A stretch of 64,000 nt of DNA, taken from assembly GCA_964213355.1 (NCBI GenBank), contig CAXOVY010000007.1:45734-109733 (forward strand), read 5' to 3'. Shown in pieces: positions 9,301-17,906 of the stretch; position 1 is the stretch's first letter, and every line of letters begins with the position of its first letter. The notes under the pieces were generated by a model that had not been told where the DNA came from, made no database searches, and saw nothing but the letters and a program-made list of their open reading frames with translations. Both the position numbers and the translations under genes were made by a program. Origin of the DNA: JBAXAM01 sp964213355. Its GTDB lineage: Bacteria; Pseudomonadota; Gammaproteobacteria; UBA9339.

Positions 9301-12300
9301 TGGCGCACCTGCAAATGATAATGAATAATTGTCTTTATCAGTTCCAGTTAGAGTTGAGCCAGTTAAACTAACTAATTTATTAATAGCCGCAGTCTTATCT
9401 AAAAATGTTGCTACGGCACTTAAGCTGACATCATCACTGCCAATCTTGGTCTGCAGAGTTAAAGTACTAGTATTAATGGTTGCTACATTGTTTCCATTGT
9501 ATGTTTTATCATTAGCAGTAAAGCCACCACCGATAGTTAAAGTTAGAGGATTGATAGTAGCTGTGGTTGTTGGCGCACCTGTAAATGATAATGAATAATT
9601 GTCTTTATCAGCTCCAGTTAAAGTTGAGCCAGTTAAACTCACTGTTTTACCACTAGCCGCAGTCTTATCTGAAAATGTTGCTACGGCACCTAAGCTGACA
9701 TCATCACCGCCAATCGGAGTCAGTAGAGTTAAAGTATTAGTATTAATGGTTGCTACACTGTTTCCATTGTATGTTTTATCATTAGCAGTAAAGCCACCAC
9801 CGATAGTTAAAGTTAGAGGATTGATAGTAGCTGTGGTTGAAGCCATGCTTGAACTCAGCACATAATCACTAGCATAAGTTCCAGACGAAGCAATGCCGGT
9901 AACATCCACTGTCTTGCCTATTCCTACATCCTTATCGTCAAACATAGCTGTATAAGTATATGCATCTGGGTACCATGGTCTGAATATATTTACAGTTGAC
10001 GAAAAACTAACCGTGGCATCAACGTCGCCGTCGTATGCCCTATCAACACCAGTTGCAACTGGTGTTAATCTTACTTGAGCGCCCCCAGTTATAGTCCCGT
10101 TGTTACTAATACTTGCTCCACTAGTTATGATTTTAATGCCACCCCCTGAGACTGTAAGGTTATAGTATGGTACATTTGCGACTGTCTGAACACCGTTGGC
10201 GTAGTTTACGGTTGATCCTGTAGCAGCATTAAACATTCCGCCTATAGCCCACACTAAGGGCGTGCCAATCCCTGTTATCGTTAAAATATAGCTGCTGGTA
10301 CTAAAAGTTGTATTGGCGCCTATGGATAATGAAGTCAGTTTAATATTGCTTTCCATAGTAACAGTGCCCGTGCCTGAAGTTAAAACCAAGCCAATATCAC
10401 TAGAGGATGCGTTATTATCCGATATGCCTTGCGAAGCGCCACTTAATGTTATGGTCGCGATTCCCATCATGTCCTTGGTGAATACAGCACCGCTTCCTAT
10501 TGTGAAGCCACCCGATATATTTATATTACTGGCATTTTGAACTAGTGTGCCAACCGCAACAGTTAGACCATTTCCTACTGAAAAAGTACCTCCTAAATTG
10601 ATTGTAGTACCTCTAAATGTAGCCGAGCCAGCTGTTACTGCGCCAAAAAATGTAGTCATCCCAGTAGCTGCGTTGGTCTGAGTAATAGCGCCTGTAATAG
10701 TAACAGCATTGTGGAAATTAAGAGCTGCTGAATTGGTCATGGTTAAAGTGGCCAATGCATTAGAAGATCCAACAGCACCTGCAAATGTTACTCTGCCACC
10801 AACTGCATTTACTGTAAGATTTTCAGTACCGGCTGTCGTTCCATCAGTATTACCAGAAATTGTTATCGTTCCACTTCCAGAAGTAAGAATAACTGAAGCC
10901 GCGCTGCCTATTACAAGATTGCCTCCAATACCTAATGCTGTGTTGGTAGTTACGATATTATTGGATAAGGTTGCAGCACCTGTTGTTGAGAATCCTCCCG
11001 GAGCCGTAATAACCACTGAAGAGGTAAACATTCCTGGGTTGGTAACAATTACTCTGCTACCCGATCCAGTAATGGTAATAGGGTTGCTGCTAATTGTAAT
11101 ACCACTACTACTCGTTCCTCCCATTGTGATATTAGAACTTCCAGTAACTCCACCACTAAGAGCTAATGTACCAGTACCAGAATTATCTACTTCACCATTA
11201 CCTGAACCAACAGTAATTGCACGAGAAAACGTCGTGCTTGGCCCAGTATATGACAGGATTCCTGCACCAGACAATGCAATAGCGCTGGTAGCGGTGCCTA
11301 AATTACCCGCACTTGAGAAACTTAAAGTTCCGGCGGTAACAGCAGTCGCACCTCCATAAGTATTGGCAAAAGATAGTAGCAAGGTGCCGGCTCCATCTTT
11401 AGTAAGAGTAGTACCAGCACCAGTAATAGCCGCTGTGCTAACAGTAGTATTACCCGTACCGCCTATAGTGAGAGCATAACCTGCTCCAGTAATACCACCA
11501 GTAAGTGTTAAAGCTGTACCTGAAGTGTCTGAATTGATACGAGCGGCTGAACCTAGTGTGATTGCTCCGCTCCAAACGTTAGCACCAGAAACACTATCCA
11601 ATGCTCCAGCATCCGAGATGCCTGTGCCATTTAAGGTAAGAGCCTTTGTTATGGTGATGCCACCCTGGATTTGTAAAGCCGCTCCGCTTGTTACTGATAC
11701 TGTTCCTGCACCTGTACCAAGAGCTGATGCATTTTGGGCATTCAGAATGCCAGCTGAAACGGTAGTGTTACGAGTGTAAGTATTTATTCCAGATAGTGTC
11801 ACGACACCTGAACCCTCTTTAGTCAGGGTATGCGCCCCACTTATTGCGCCGCTAATAGTTAACGTTTCGGCAGCATTAGTAACAACAATAGATAAATTTT
11901 TAGTAAGAGCTATGGGAAGGCTAATTGTATTCCCACCAGAAGAACTGCTATCGGTTATATCATCGGCACCAATTTTAATCGAATTACCAGCTAAAGTATA
12001 GCCGCTTCCTGAGATAGTAATAGACTTAAAAGTATAGTTAGTAAAATCATTGTTAGTTGAAAGAAAACCTGGTGCGACGGTCGGGAACACTAGATCAGCA
12101 CCTGAGCTTGGTGGTGCCATGCCTCCACTCCAGTTAGCTCCAGTACTCCAATTATTTGCACCGCCACCTACCCATGTAAACGTAGCATCCCAATCAGTGG
12201 TAAGCTCAGCTGGGACATAATCATGCATTGTTTGAATAGGTATAACTGGGCCATAAGCGGTACTATAGGATACATTTAAATACTCTAGATAAGCATCGCC

Positions 12301-14304
12301 GCGTCCATTGCTTACGGCATTAATATAAATATTAAAATTATTGTTTGTATTTTTAACAGAAGATATAAGTGTAACGTAGCTATCCGCTGATCCAGAAACG
12401 GTAAACAAATTATTTATAGTTGTTAGTGAATTAGCATCAAATATTATAGTCTTGCCTGGTGTGGTACAAGTCAGATTGTGGAAAGAGAAAGAGTTGCCTC
12501 CGGTAATATTTGAAATTTGTGAGGCGTCTATAAAAAATACCGTAGATGATGTTCCCGGAATAAATACTCCGCCAGAACCAAAATCCCAATCACCGCCTAC
12601 ATTAATTACAACGTTGTTGCCGCTTGCATCAAGTATTCCTCCAGAATTAATTACACTACCTCCAATATTAACAACAGCATTGTTGTTAATCTTAAAGCTT
12701 GCACCTGATGATATTATTAGGTTACCTGATGAAGTGAGTGCGGCGGAAGAAATACTGACACCGTCGCCAATTATGACATTACCACTTGGAGTATAAAGCA
12801 AGAGGTTCGCATCTTTGTTATATGTGATTGATCCTAAACTATTATCAGGCGGACCACGTATCATTATAGATGTACCTGTGTTTGTAACTTGCGCTATGTT
12901 TATATCGCCAGTTATTTTTTGGATAGTCAAAGCATCATCGACCTTCACTACAATAGGTGCTGCAAAAGATCCGAATTTATTGGCCGCCAGTGCAAGCTTT
13001 GAAGCGGTAAGAATAACATTCAGATCAGTTTCTAATATATCATCTGTTTTAATAGTAGCCTTTGAATTCTTCAGATATGTTACGCTTAAATTGTTACCCT
13101 TTATTGTGACATTGTTATTTTCTACACTAGAGCTTTCAATACGTAAATTTAGATTTTTGTATATCTCAACTGTTGGAGCTAAAATTGTAATATCCATCAT
13201 CATATTAGCCATAAGACTAATAGCAGTAGCAGAATCTATAATATAATTATTACCAATAACATTAGGAGCGCTTAGTGATACAGAGCCAGTAGTATTAATT
13301 ACATCAGCTTTAATATTAATTGTGTCTTTGGCTTTAGCGGTAACATCACCTGACAGATTGAGCTTATTACTTACAACTATATTCTTATCCGATTCAATTG
13401 TAGTTGTTCCACCAGAGGCATCGATCGTACCACTTAAATTAACTTCGGCGCTTGCTCTTAAATAAATCTTACCGCCTTTTTTCTCTATTCTGTTTGCAGA
13501 AATAGTACTGGTATGAACTACATCACCGACAACACCGGCTGCAGCAGATGCCAACATATACACCTGACCACCTTGAGCCTTAATCAGTTTTTTGTTTTCC
13601 ACTAACGCATTAACTTTTGATGGCTCTACCGTAAGATTAATTAAATTATCTCCGTTAAAATCGAAGGTAATTTTTTCTCCAGCAGCCATTACTACGGAGC
13701 CCATATTGGCCACAATTACCCCTTCATTCTTTACGGTTGGCGCAAGCAATGCAATCATGCCACCATCAGCAGCAGTAAGAGTCCCCTCATTCAAAATACT
13801 ACCATTTGAATTATTACGGGAAAAAACGTATTTACCAGAAAGAAAATCATTATCGCTCGTACCCATAGTAGAGGCTATTAGGCTTCCAACATTTACTTGT
13901 GAGCCTGAAGCAAAAATAAATCCTGATGGATTTATTAAAACGACCTTGCCGTTAGAATTTATAGTACCAAGAATCTGTGATGGATCAGTTGATTGTACGC
14001 GATTTAAGATGACTGAGCTTGGTGATGGTTGGTTGAAATTAACTGTAGCATCGGTACCAACGTTGAATGTTTTCCAATTTACAATAGCTTTATCGCAGAC
14101 TTGAGTAACATTCATCACCGCGCCAACAGAATCTATTGTAACACTTCCTCCTGGACTTGAAGAAACCACTCCTCCAGTCGGAAGTGTGGTAGCAGCAATA
14201 TCGGCTGCAGCACATATGGAGTATAAAAACGACAAAAACAATACAAACGTATATAAAATTACGTTGTAATACTTTTGCTTTTTTGTGTATCTGCTAAATT
14301 CCAT
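6307..14304 (-). CDS. Filamentous-haemagglutinin-type TpsA exoprotein with YDG repeats
   Basis: A 2665-residue secreted β-helical adhesin of the two-partner secretion (TPS) type. A long signal peptide (about residues 1-34) is followed by a TPS/haemagglutination-activity domain (to about residue 290) with VNWKTFNVG, SSVILNRV and VVLINPSGFIFASGSQVNVGS, the region recognised by the TpsB pore. The middle contains autotransporter-type β-strand repeats such as LTKEGSGVVTLSGINTY and LTKDGAGTLLLSFANTYGG. The C-terminal 1300 residues hold one divergent and eleven close ~90-residue YDG-type repeats (YDG/YNG…TFSDK…NYSLSF) and one MBG-type domain (LTITANDATIKAGEAIPALT). No membrane anchor or sorting signal is seen. 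The partner transporter lies immediately upstream. Function (adhesion, aggregation or competition) is inferred from the family. Confidence 0.92.
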   Translation of the reverse strand: MEFSRYTKKQKYYNVILYTFVLFLSFLYSICAAADIAATTLPTGGVVSSSPGGSVTIDSVGAVMNVTQVCDKAIVNWKTFNVGTDATVNFNQPSPSSVILNRVQSTDPSQILGTINSNGKVVLINPSGFIFASGSQVNVGSLIASTMGTSDNDFLSGKYVFSRNNSNGSILNEGTLTAADGGMIALLAPTVKNEGVIVANMGSVVMAAGEKITFDFNGDNLINLTVEPSKVNALVENKKLIKAQGGQVYMLASAAAGVVGDVVHTSTISANRIEKKGGKIYLRASAEVNLSGTIDASGGTTTIESDKNIVVSNKLNLSGDVTAKAKDTINIKADVINTTGSVSLSAPNVIGNNYIIDSATAISLMANMMMDITILAPTVEIYKNLNLRIESSSVENNNVTIKGNNLSVTYLKNSKATIKTDDILETDLNVILTASKLALAANKFGSFAAPIVVKVDDALTIQKITGDINIAQVTNTGTSIMIRGPPDNSLGSITYNKDANLLLYTPSGNVIIGDGVSISSAALTSSGNLIISSGASFKINNNAVVNIGGSVINSGGILDASGNNVVINVGGDWDFGSGGVFIPGTSSTVFFIDASQISNITGGNSFSFHNLTCTTPGKTIIFDANSLTTINNLFTVSGSADSYVTLISSVKNTNNNFNIYINAVSNGRGDAYLEYLNVSYSTAYGPVIPIQTMHDYVPAELTTDWDATFTWVGGGANNWSTGANWSGGMAPPSSGADLVFPTVAPGFLSTNNDFTNYTFKSITISGSGYTLAGNSIKIGADDITDSSSSGGNTISLPIALTKNLSIVVTNAAETLTISGAISGAHTLTKEGSGVVTLSGINTYTRNTTVSAGILNAQNASALGTGAGTVSVTSGAALQIQGGITITKALTLNGTGISDAGALDSVSGANVWSGAITLGSAARINSDTSGTALTLTGGITGAGYALTIGGTGNTTVSTAAITGAGTTLTKDGAGTLLLSFANTYGGATAVTAGTLSFSSAGNLGTATSAIALSGAGILSYTGPSTTFSRAITVGSGNGEVDNSGTGTLALSGGVTGSSNITMGGTSSSGITISSNPITITGSGSRVIVTNPGMFTSSVVITAPGGFSTTGAATLSNNIVTTNTALGIGGNLVIGSAASVILTSGSGTITISGNTDGTTAGTENLTVNAVGGRVTFAGAVGSSNALATLTMTNSAALNFHNAVTITGAITQTNAATGMTTFFGAVTAGSATFRGTTINLGGTFSVGNGLTVAVGTLVQNASNINISGGFTIGSGAVFTKDMMGIATITLSGASQGISDNNASSSDIGLVLTSGTGTVTMESNIKLTSLSIGANTTFSTSSYILTITGIGTPLVWAIGGMFNAATGSTVNYANGVQTVANVPYYNLTVSGGGIKIITSGASISNNGTITGGAQVRLTPVATGVDRAYDGDVDATVSFSSTVNIFRPWYPDAYTYTAMFDDKDVGIGKTVDVTGIASSGTYASDYVLSSSMASTTATINPLTLTIGGGFTANDKTYNGNSVATINTNTLTLLTPIGGDDVSLGAVATFSDKTAASGKTVSLTGSTLTGADKDNYSLSFTGAPTTTATINPLTLTIGGGFTANDKTYNGNNVATINTSTLTLQTKIGSDDVSLSAVATFLDKTAAINKLVSLTGSTLTGTDKDNYSLSFAGAPTTTATINPLTLTIGGGFTANDKTYNGNSVATINTNTLTLLTPIGGDDVSLGAVATFSDKTAASGKTVSLTSSTLTGGDASNYLLSFTGAPTTTATINPLSLTIGGNFTASDKPYDGTNAATISVNNLTLQTKIGSDDVSLGAVATFSDKNIADNKVVSLTSSALIGADKDNYSLSFIGAPTTTANIAPIGTPLTISGSFTVNDKLYDGNDTATISTGSFTLHTPIIGDDVSLSAVATFSDKNVASGKTVSLINSFLIGKDAPNYSLSFTGAPTTTATINPLTLTIGGNFTANDKAYNGNNTATISVNNLTLLTPIGGDSVNLNAIATFSDKTAASGKTVSLTSSTLTGGDASNYLLSFTGAPTTTATINPLSLTIGGNFTASDKPYDGTNAATISVNNLTLQTKIGSDDVSLGAVATFSDKNIADNKVVSLTSSALIGADKDNYSLSFIGAPTTTANIAPIGTPLTISGSFTVNDKLYDGNDTATISTGSFTLHTPIIGDDVSLSAVATFSDKNVASGKTVSLINSFLIGKDAPNYSLSFTGAPTTTATINPLTLTIGGNFTANDKAYNGNNTATISVNNLTLLTPIGGDSVNLNAIATFSDKTAASGKTVSLTGSTLTGADKDNYSLSFTGAPTTTATINPLTLTIGGNFTANNKPYDGTNAATISANNLTLQTPISGDSVNLNAIATFSDKNVANNKVVSLTSSTLTGGDASNYSLSFTGAPTTTANITTGTILTIDGSFTANDKPYDGNSAATINASSLTLHTPIIGDDVSLSAVATFSDKNVASGKTVSLINSFLIGGDAYKYSLSFVGAPTTTTNITPAPLTITANDATIKAGEAIPALTVAYAGFVGGDTSGVVSGLLESTNATINSPAGTYTIYLSGGIAENYTVNLIPGKLTILPAIPAIKIDSGGILDNITGTLLPIIPGLAPPVPDLKTGVHNLRLSRHRAYRNTAIIVTKMVLLPSLVVIPNSSKITVASHGKRSGGEGEVDIQDS
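6837..9816 (-). repeat. Array of eleven ~270-bp YDG repeat units inside tpsA
   Basis: Eleven near-identical units of about 270 bases encode ~90-residue modules starting with LTLTIGG and ending with GAPTTTATINP. A twelfth, divergent unit lies at about 9817-10060. The units share strong DNA identity, so the array is prone to expansion and contraction by recombination and to assembly error. Confidence 0.9.
7458..9141 (-). repeat. 816-bp tandem duplication of three YDG units
   Basis: The stretch at about 7458-8325 recurs at 8274-9141, an offset of 816 bases (three units, 272 codons), without differences that I could find by eye. The copies diverge at both edges (for example gagcca/gagcta near 7455/8271 and gctatggcattt/gctacggcacct near 8325/9141). 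This indicates a very recent in-frame unequal crossover. Confidence 0.85.
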
Positions 14305-14339
14305 TTAGCTAAGTTCCGTTTAAATTACCGCTTAAACTA

Positions 14340-14366
14340 CTACAGTCGCCTTCTGCTAAACTCCAT
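14340..14366 (-). other. Possible 8-residue leader peptide, duplicate of the tpsA start region
   Basis: An ATG at 14366 starts MEFSRRRL-stop and repeats the first codons of tpsA itself (MEFSR). The two regions share about 25 bases of upstream sequence (AGCGGTGATTTAAATGGA versus AGCGGTAATTTAAACGGA). It has a better-placed GGTGA ribosome-binding site than tpsA. Real translation is unproven. Confidence 0.25.
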
Positions 14367-14378
14367 TTAAATCACCGC

Positions 14379-16094
14379 TTAAATTATCGCGGCCGCCTGA
14401 ACAAAAATGCATGAATTTCTTCCAATGCCGACACCAAAATCATGTAAATTAATTATACCCGAATTGCTAAATGCAGCGGAAACCGCACCTGAGGCTTTCA
14501 CTACAAACCACTTAACTTTGGACGGTGTCCACATAACACCAATACCGACTGAATCAAGTGCATAGCTATTTTTTCCAATTGCACCATTTGAACCTGCGTA
14601 GGTTTTGTAATGCTGAATAATATAACCAAAATCATAGAATCCTGAAACCTTGACCTCATTCCAAAGTACTCGTGAAAGTTCTGCAGTAGCGACAAAACCA
14701 TGGTCGCCATTGGCATCACCAGTTGAATATGCACGTACCCCATCAGGACCACCTAGGCTAAATTGTTCTGAAGAATCAAGATTATGTAATGCCAATTGCC
14801 CATTAAGTTTGAGATTTAAAGATGTTTTTTCAGTAATATACTGGATGCGGGAAGTAAAGAACGAAAATTTGCTATATATTCCACTGGTACCAGGACCCGT
14901 CTGATCAAGAGCATAACTACCCTGGTTACCCTCAAGATTAAGATTACCTAGCGAAAACCCCAATCCTGATGACGTATAACCACCACCACAAAATTTATCA
15001 TATGCATCTACATTAAGATAAATATTTCCAACATCTGCTTTTTTGTCGTTAATTATATTTCCAGACAACTCATTCTTAAAGTTTTTATGAAAAAAATTCG
15101 CCAACACATATACATTTTTTAAGCAAGAACGTATAAGAGGCCATGATAAATATGGCCCTATGGTAAATGCACCTCCCTTACCCTGCAGATAGCTGAATTC
15201 TTTACCAAGCCTATAATGTAAATGGCTCGAAGATAGCCCTCCTCGCATACCACTGTAGCCGATCGGTAGCGAATAAGTAAGCGATTCATAACCCATCAAT
15301 CCAGTATAAATAAAACTTCCATAAATCTGATCACCAATAGAAAAAGGGTCGTTGAAACTCAAAGCGGCTGTCATTCTCTGTGTACCGGTAGAGTGAATAC
15401 CATAATCATCATACCCAATATTTGCGTTTACCAGCGGATTATCTTTTATATCAAGATCAACTAATACGCCCGCCTCTTTTTTGCCTGGATGCACAGTAGA
15501 TATTGCTTTAACGCCAGGGATGTCGTTAATTAAAAGCAATCCTTTCTCCAAGTTGCTGATAGTAATGATTTTGTTTTTGCCTTGGGCATTATTTATAATG
15601 CGAATAGCTCTATTTTTATTGAAACGTGTTTTTTCTTTACTGGTAGTATAACCCTCTAACTGTCCAATAATAATGCTTATTTCAACTATCCCATCTTTTA
15701 TCTCTTGCGGTGGAACTATAACTTTCGCAACGTAGCCTTTTTTGACATAACATTCAACAATTTTTGTCGTAGCAGTATCTAGCTCAGTAACATCCACATC
15801 TCTCCCAATAAACCCCTTGAGCAGCTTATTAAGCTCCGTCTCACTGAGTACTTTAGCGCCAGTAAACTTAAAGCCCTTAATAAAAATAGTTTCGCCTTTT
15901 TTGGCTTTTTTGGTCTCACTTGGTTCATAAGAAACGACAACAGCTTCTCGAGTTAGTTTGGGTTCTTGTTTCTCTAATTCTCGGAGTATTGCACCAGAGT
16001 CTGGTGGTTGGCTTTGCGCGTATATGGCTTCCATCCCGCAGATAAATGACACAGAACAGCATATCTTGAAAAATGTATTATAAATCCTTTTCAT
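14379..16094 (-). CDS. TpsB outer-membrane transporter (FhaC/ShlB/HecB family)
   Basis: This 571-residue Omp85-superfamily pore secretes the adjacent TpsA across the outer membrane. It has a signal peptide (to about residue 26), an N-terminal segment, two POTRA domains (first with IKGFKFTGAKVLSETELNKLL, VECYVKKGYVAKVIVPPQ) and a C-terminal 16-strand barrel. The signature FSLGGPDGVRAYSTGDANGD, equivalent to the L6-region motif of FhaC/ShlB, is present, and the protein ends with an aromatic-rich β strand. It precedes tpsA by 74 bases on the same strand, the usual TpsB–TpsA order. Whether both share one promoter is not clear from the sequence. Confidence 0.93.
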   Translation of the reverse strand: MKRIYNTFFKICCSVSFICGMEAIYAQSQPPDSGAILRELEKQEPKLTREAVVVSYEPSETKKAKKGETIFIKGFKFTGAKVLSETELNKLLKGFIGRDVDVTELDTATTKIVECYVKKGYVAKVIVPPQEIKDGIVEISIIIGQLEGYTTSKEKTRFNKNRAIRIINNAQGKNKIITISNLEKGLLLINDIPGVKAISTVHPGKKEAGVLVDLDIKDNPLVNANIGYDDYGIHSTGTQRMTAALSFNDPFSIGDQIYGSFIYTGLMGYESLTYSLPIGYSGMRGGLSSSHLHYRLGKEFSYLQGKGGAFTIGPYLSWPLIRSCLKNVYVLANFFHKNFKNELSGNIINDKKADVGNIYLNVDAYDKFCGGGYTSSGLGFSLGNLNLEGNQGSYALDQTGPGTSGIYSKFSFFTSRIQYITEKTSLNLKLNGQLALHNLDSSEQFSLGGPDGVRAYSTGDANGDHGFVATAELSRVLWNEVKVSGFYDFGYIIQHYKTYAGSNGAIGKNSYALDSVGIGVMWTPSKVKWFVVKASGAVSAAFSNSGIINLHDFGVGIGRNSCIFVQAAAII

Positions 16095-16247
16095 TGCATC
16101 GCACCATTACAATTAAGAGTAATAAACGAGCCCACACCGCTCCATATGAGCATAGTACATTTACTTACAGTCTTTATACAATACAAGATGAAACTAAAAT
16201 ACCGAGAAATTGTTAAAGCCCAGTTTTGCTGAGGGAAATCCACCTTC

Positions 16248-17624
16248 CTAGTGTTTATTAAGCAAGATCCTATTGTCATGTACCACAGTTTGTTTACCTT
16301 TAAGCGCAATAATCATATCTTCCCGACTCTTCACCAATACCTTTTTGCTGTCTTCATGTTCTTTCTTTTGCACCGTTACTTTTTCCACTCCTGTGGCAAT
16401 ATTTGCTTTATCTTTATTAAGATCATTAATGATTCCGCAATGTCCGTCTATCTCTTTACATCGATCTTCCTTTCTTGCCGTCTCGTTCTGCAACTGTTCA
16501 TGCACATCGACTGCTTCATTCAAGCATTGTCCACAATCTTTATCTTGAACCAAGAAAGCTACAATATCAGTTGCATCTAAGGGTTCTGCTTTCAGCTCAC
16601 TGGTAACTCTTTGTTGTTCTACAGTTGTAGCTTTTGCTCCAGTTACCTCTATAGGTATTTGAACTTGATCTTCCTTTAAAAGTTTTCCTAAGGTTCCTGT
16701 GGCTAATGCTTCAAGTAATGTCGCATGTTTAATGTGTTTTCGCTTACAAGTAGCTAAAAGCCCTTTTATTGACAATTCGGAAAATGGATGCTTTCGTGCT
16801 CGACCATGTGCAAGCAATTTTTCTTCAAGACGATTATCATTTTTTTGTGCTTTCTGGTCTAAAGTGGCAATACGATCAGCACCTTCTTTATTTTGTTTAT
16901 CTAATTCTGCAATACGTTCAACATATTGCTTGCTTTGCTTCTCAATTCCCTGTAATTTTTCAGCAGATTTTTTCAGATAGTTATCTATTTCTTGGATTTT
17001 ATTGTCGAGCTCGCTAATTTGAAAATCTATTGCAGCCAACTGCTTTTGTAGAAAATCAATGCTGGCTTGCAGCCTATCCGCTTCCGACGCTTTATAAACA
17101 CCAGCAAAATATCCTTCTAACTCTTCTCTGATCCTCTTACCCTGCTTATAATGATCTTCGTCCATCCTTATCAGTTCTTCCATGAGTTTTTTGGCTTCTT
17201 TTTCATCCTCTAATTGCGTTTGCAATTTGTGATAATCATCATCACTAACTTTTCTTTTTATTTCTTTTAGCACTCTCTTTATGCCACTAATTAGAGCTGG
17301 ACTAATAGACTCTGCGTTAAACTTAAACAGTCCAACCCTTTTAAGCATGGAAATTAAACTTATCTTTCCATGATTTTTTCCTAAGGTTTTTATCGCTTCC
17401 TCTATCTCTTTCTTTAAGTTTTGCACCTCCCTTCTCGTAGCATGGTTACTCCCTCCAAGCGGCATTTTTCTTCCAAGCTTATGTTCCAACATTGCAGCTT
17501 CTTTTAAAAACATGCTGAATATCGCCAGCTGGCGTGTTGCATCATTTGGGTAGTGCAAACTCACGTTTTGAACCAGTTTATCCATCATGGCTTGAGCCCG
17601 CACTTGTAGTCGTGTTTTACCCAT
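16248..17624 (-). CDS. Unrecognised coiled-coil protein
   Basis: I do not recognise this 458-residue protein. It has no signal peptide or membrane segment. Residues about 60-290 are Lys/Glu-rich and strongly predicted by eye as coiled coil, with heptad-like runs such as LQKQLAAIDFQISELDNKIQ and repeated EIDNYLKKSAEKLQ / RIAELDKQNKEGADRIATLD. A second charged helical stretch occupies the C-terminal 90 residues. Two CxxC-like spots occur (KDCGQC, GHCGI). ATG at 17624 has an AAGGAC ribosome-binding site. It lies 153 bases upstream of tpsB on the same strand. It could be a cytoplasmic structural or effector-type protein; nothing shows a functional tie to the TPS pair. Confidence 0.7.
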   Translation of the reverse strand: MGKTRLQVRAQAMMDKLVQNVSLHYPNDATRQLAIFSMFLKEAAMLEHKLGRKMPLGGSNHATRREVQNLKKEIEEAIKTLGKNHGKISLISMLKRVGLFKFNAESISPALISGIKRVLKEIKRKVSDDDYHKLQTQLEDEKEAKKLMEELIRMDEDHYKQGKRIREELEGYFAGVYKASEADRLQASIDFLQKQLAAIDFQISELDNKIQEIDNYLKKSAEKLQGIEKQSKQYVERIAELDKQNKEGADRIATLDQKAQKNDNRLEEKLLAHGRARKHPFSELSIKGLLATCKRKHIKHATLLEALATGTLGKLLKEDQVQIPIEVTGAKATTVEQQRVTSELKAEPLDATDIVAFLVQDKDCGQCLNEAVDVHEQLQNETARKEDRCKEIDGHCGIINDLNKDKANIATGVEKVTVQKKEHEDSKKVLVKSREDMIIALKGKQTVVHDNRILLNKH

Positions 17625-17906
17625 ACATGTCCTTATGTTAAATTAAATGGCCATAGAATATTACATAAACCTACCACCTACTTTCCAGCCTCGACAAGCA
17701 TTCTATCCTGATTCGTTATTTTTGTAAAAGCTGTTTTAGCTCAGCTCACTCCCTCTTCACTGACCCTTTGGGTATCCCCTACTCTCCCTATGAGCCAATT
17801 TTGTATCACATTGCCACATATCTACTGCACTTTTGATTTCAAAGAGAGCATGATAACTTGCGGGTAATAAACAGGGCTAAAACTACGGTCACCTGGATTT
17901 TTAGGC

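Noticed and set aside
6837..9816. Regular repeats that could suggest a CRISPR array
   Set aside because: Units are ~270 bp, translate in one frame into a known protein repeat, and have no spacers.
6914..9865. Row of plus-strand ORFs with similar 61-91-residue products opposite tpsA
   Set aside because: They recur because the YDG units recur; they are antisense shadows with no ribosome-binding sites and no family resemblance.
16091..16309. 72-codon minus-strand ORF before tpsB
   Set aside because: It overlaps the coiled-coil gene end, lacks a ribosome-binding site and a recognisable motif.
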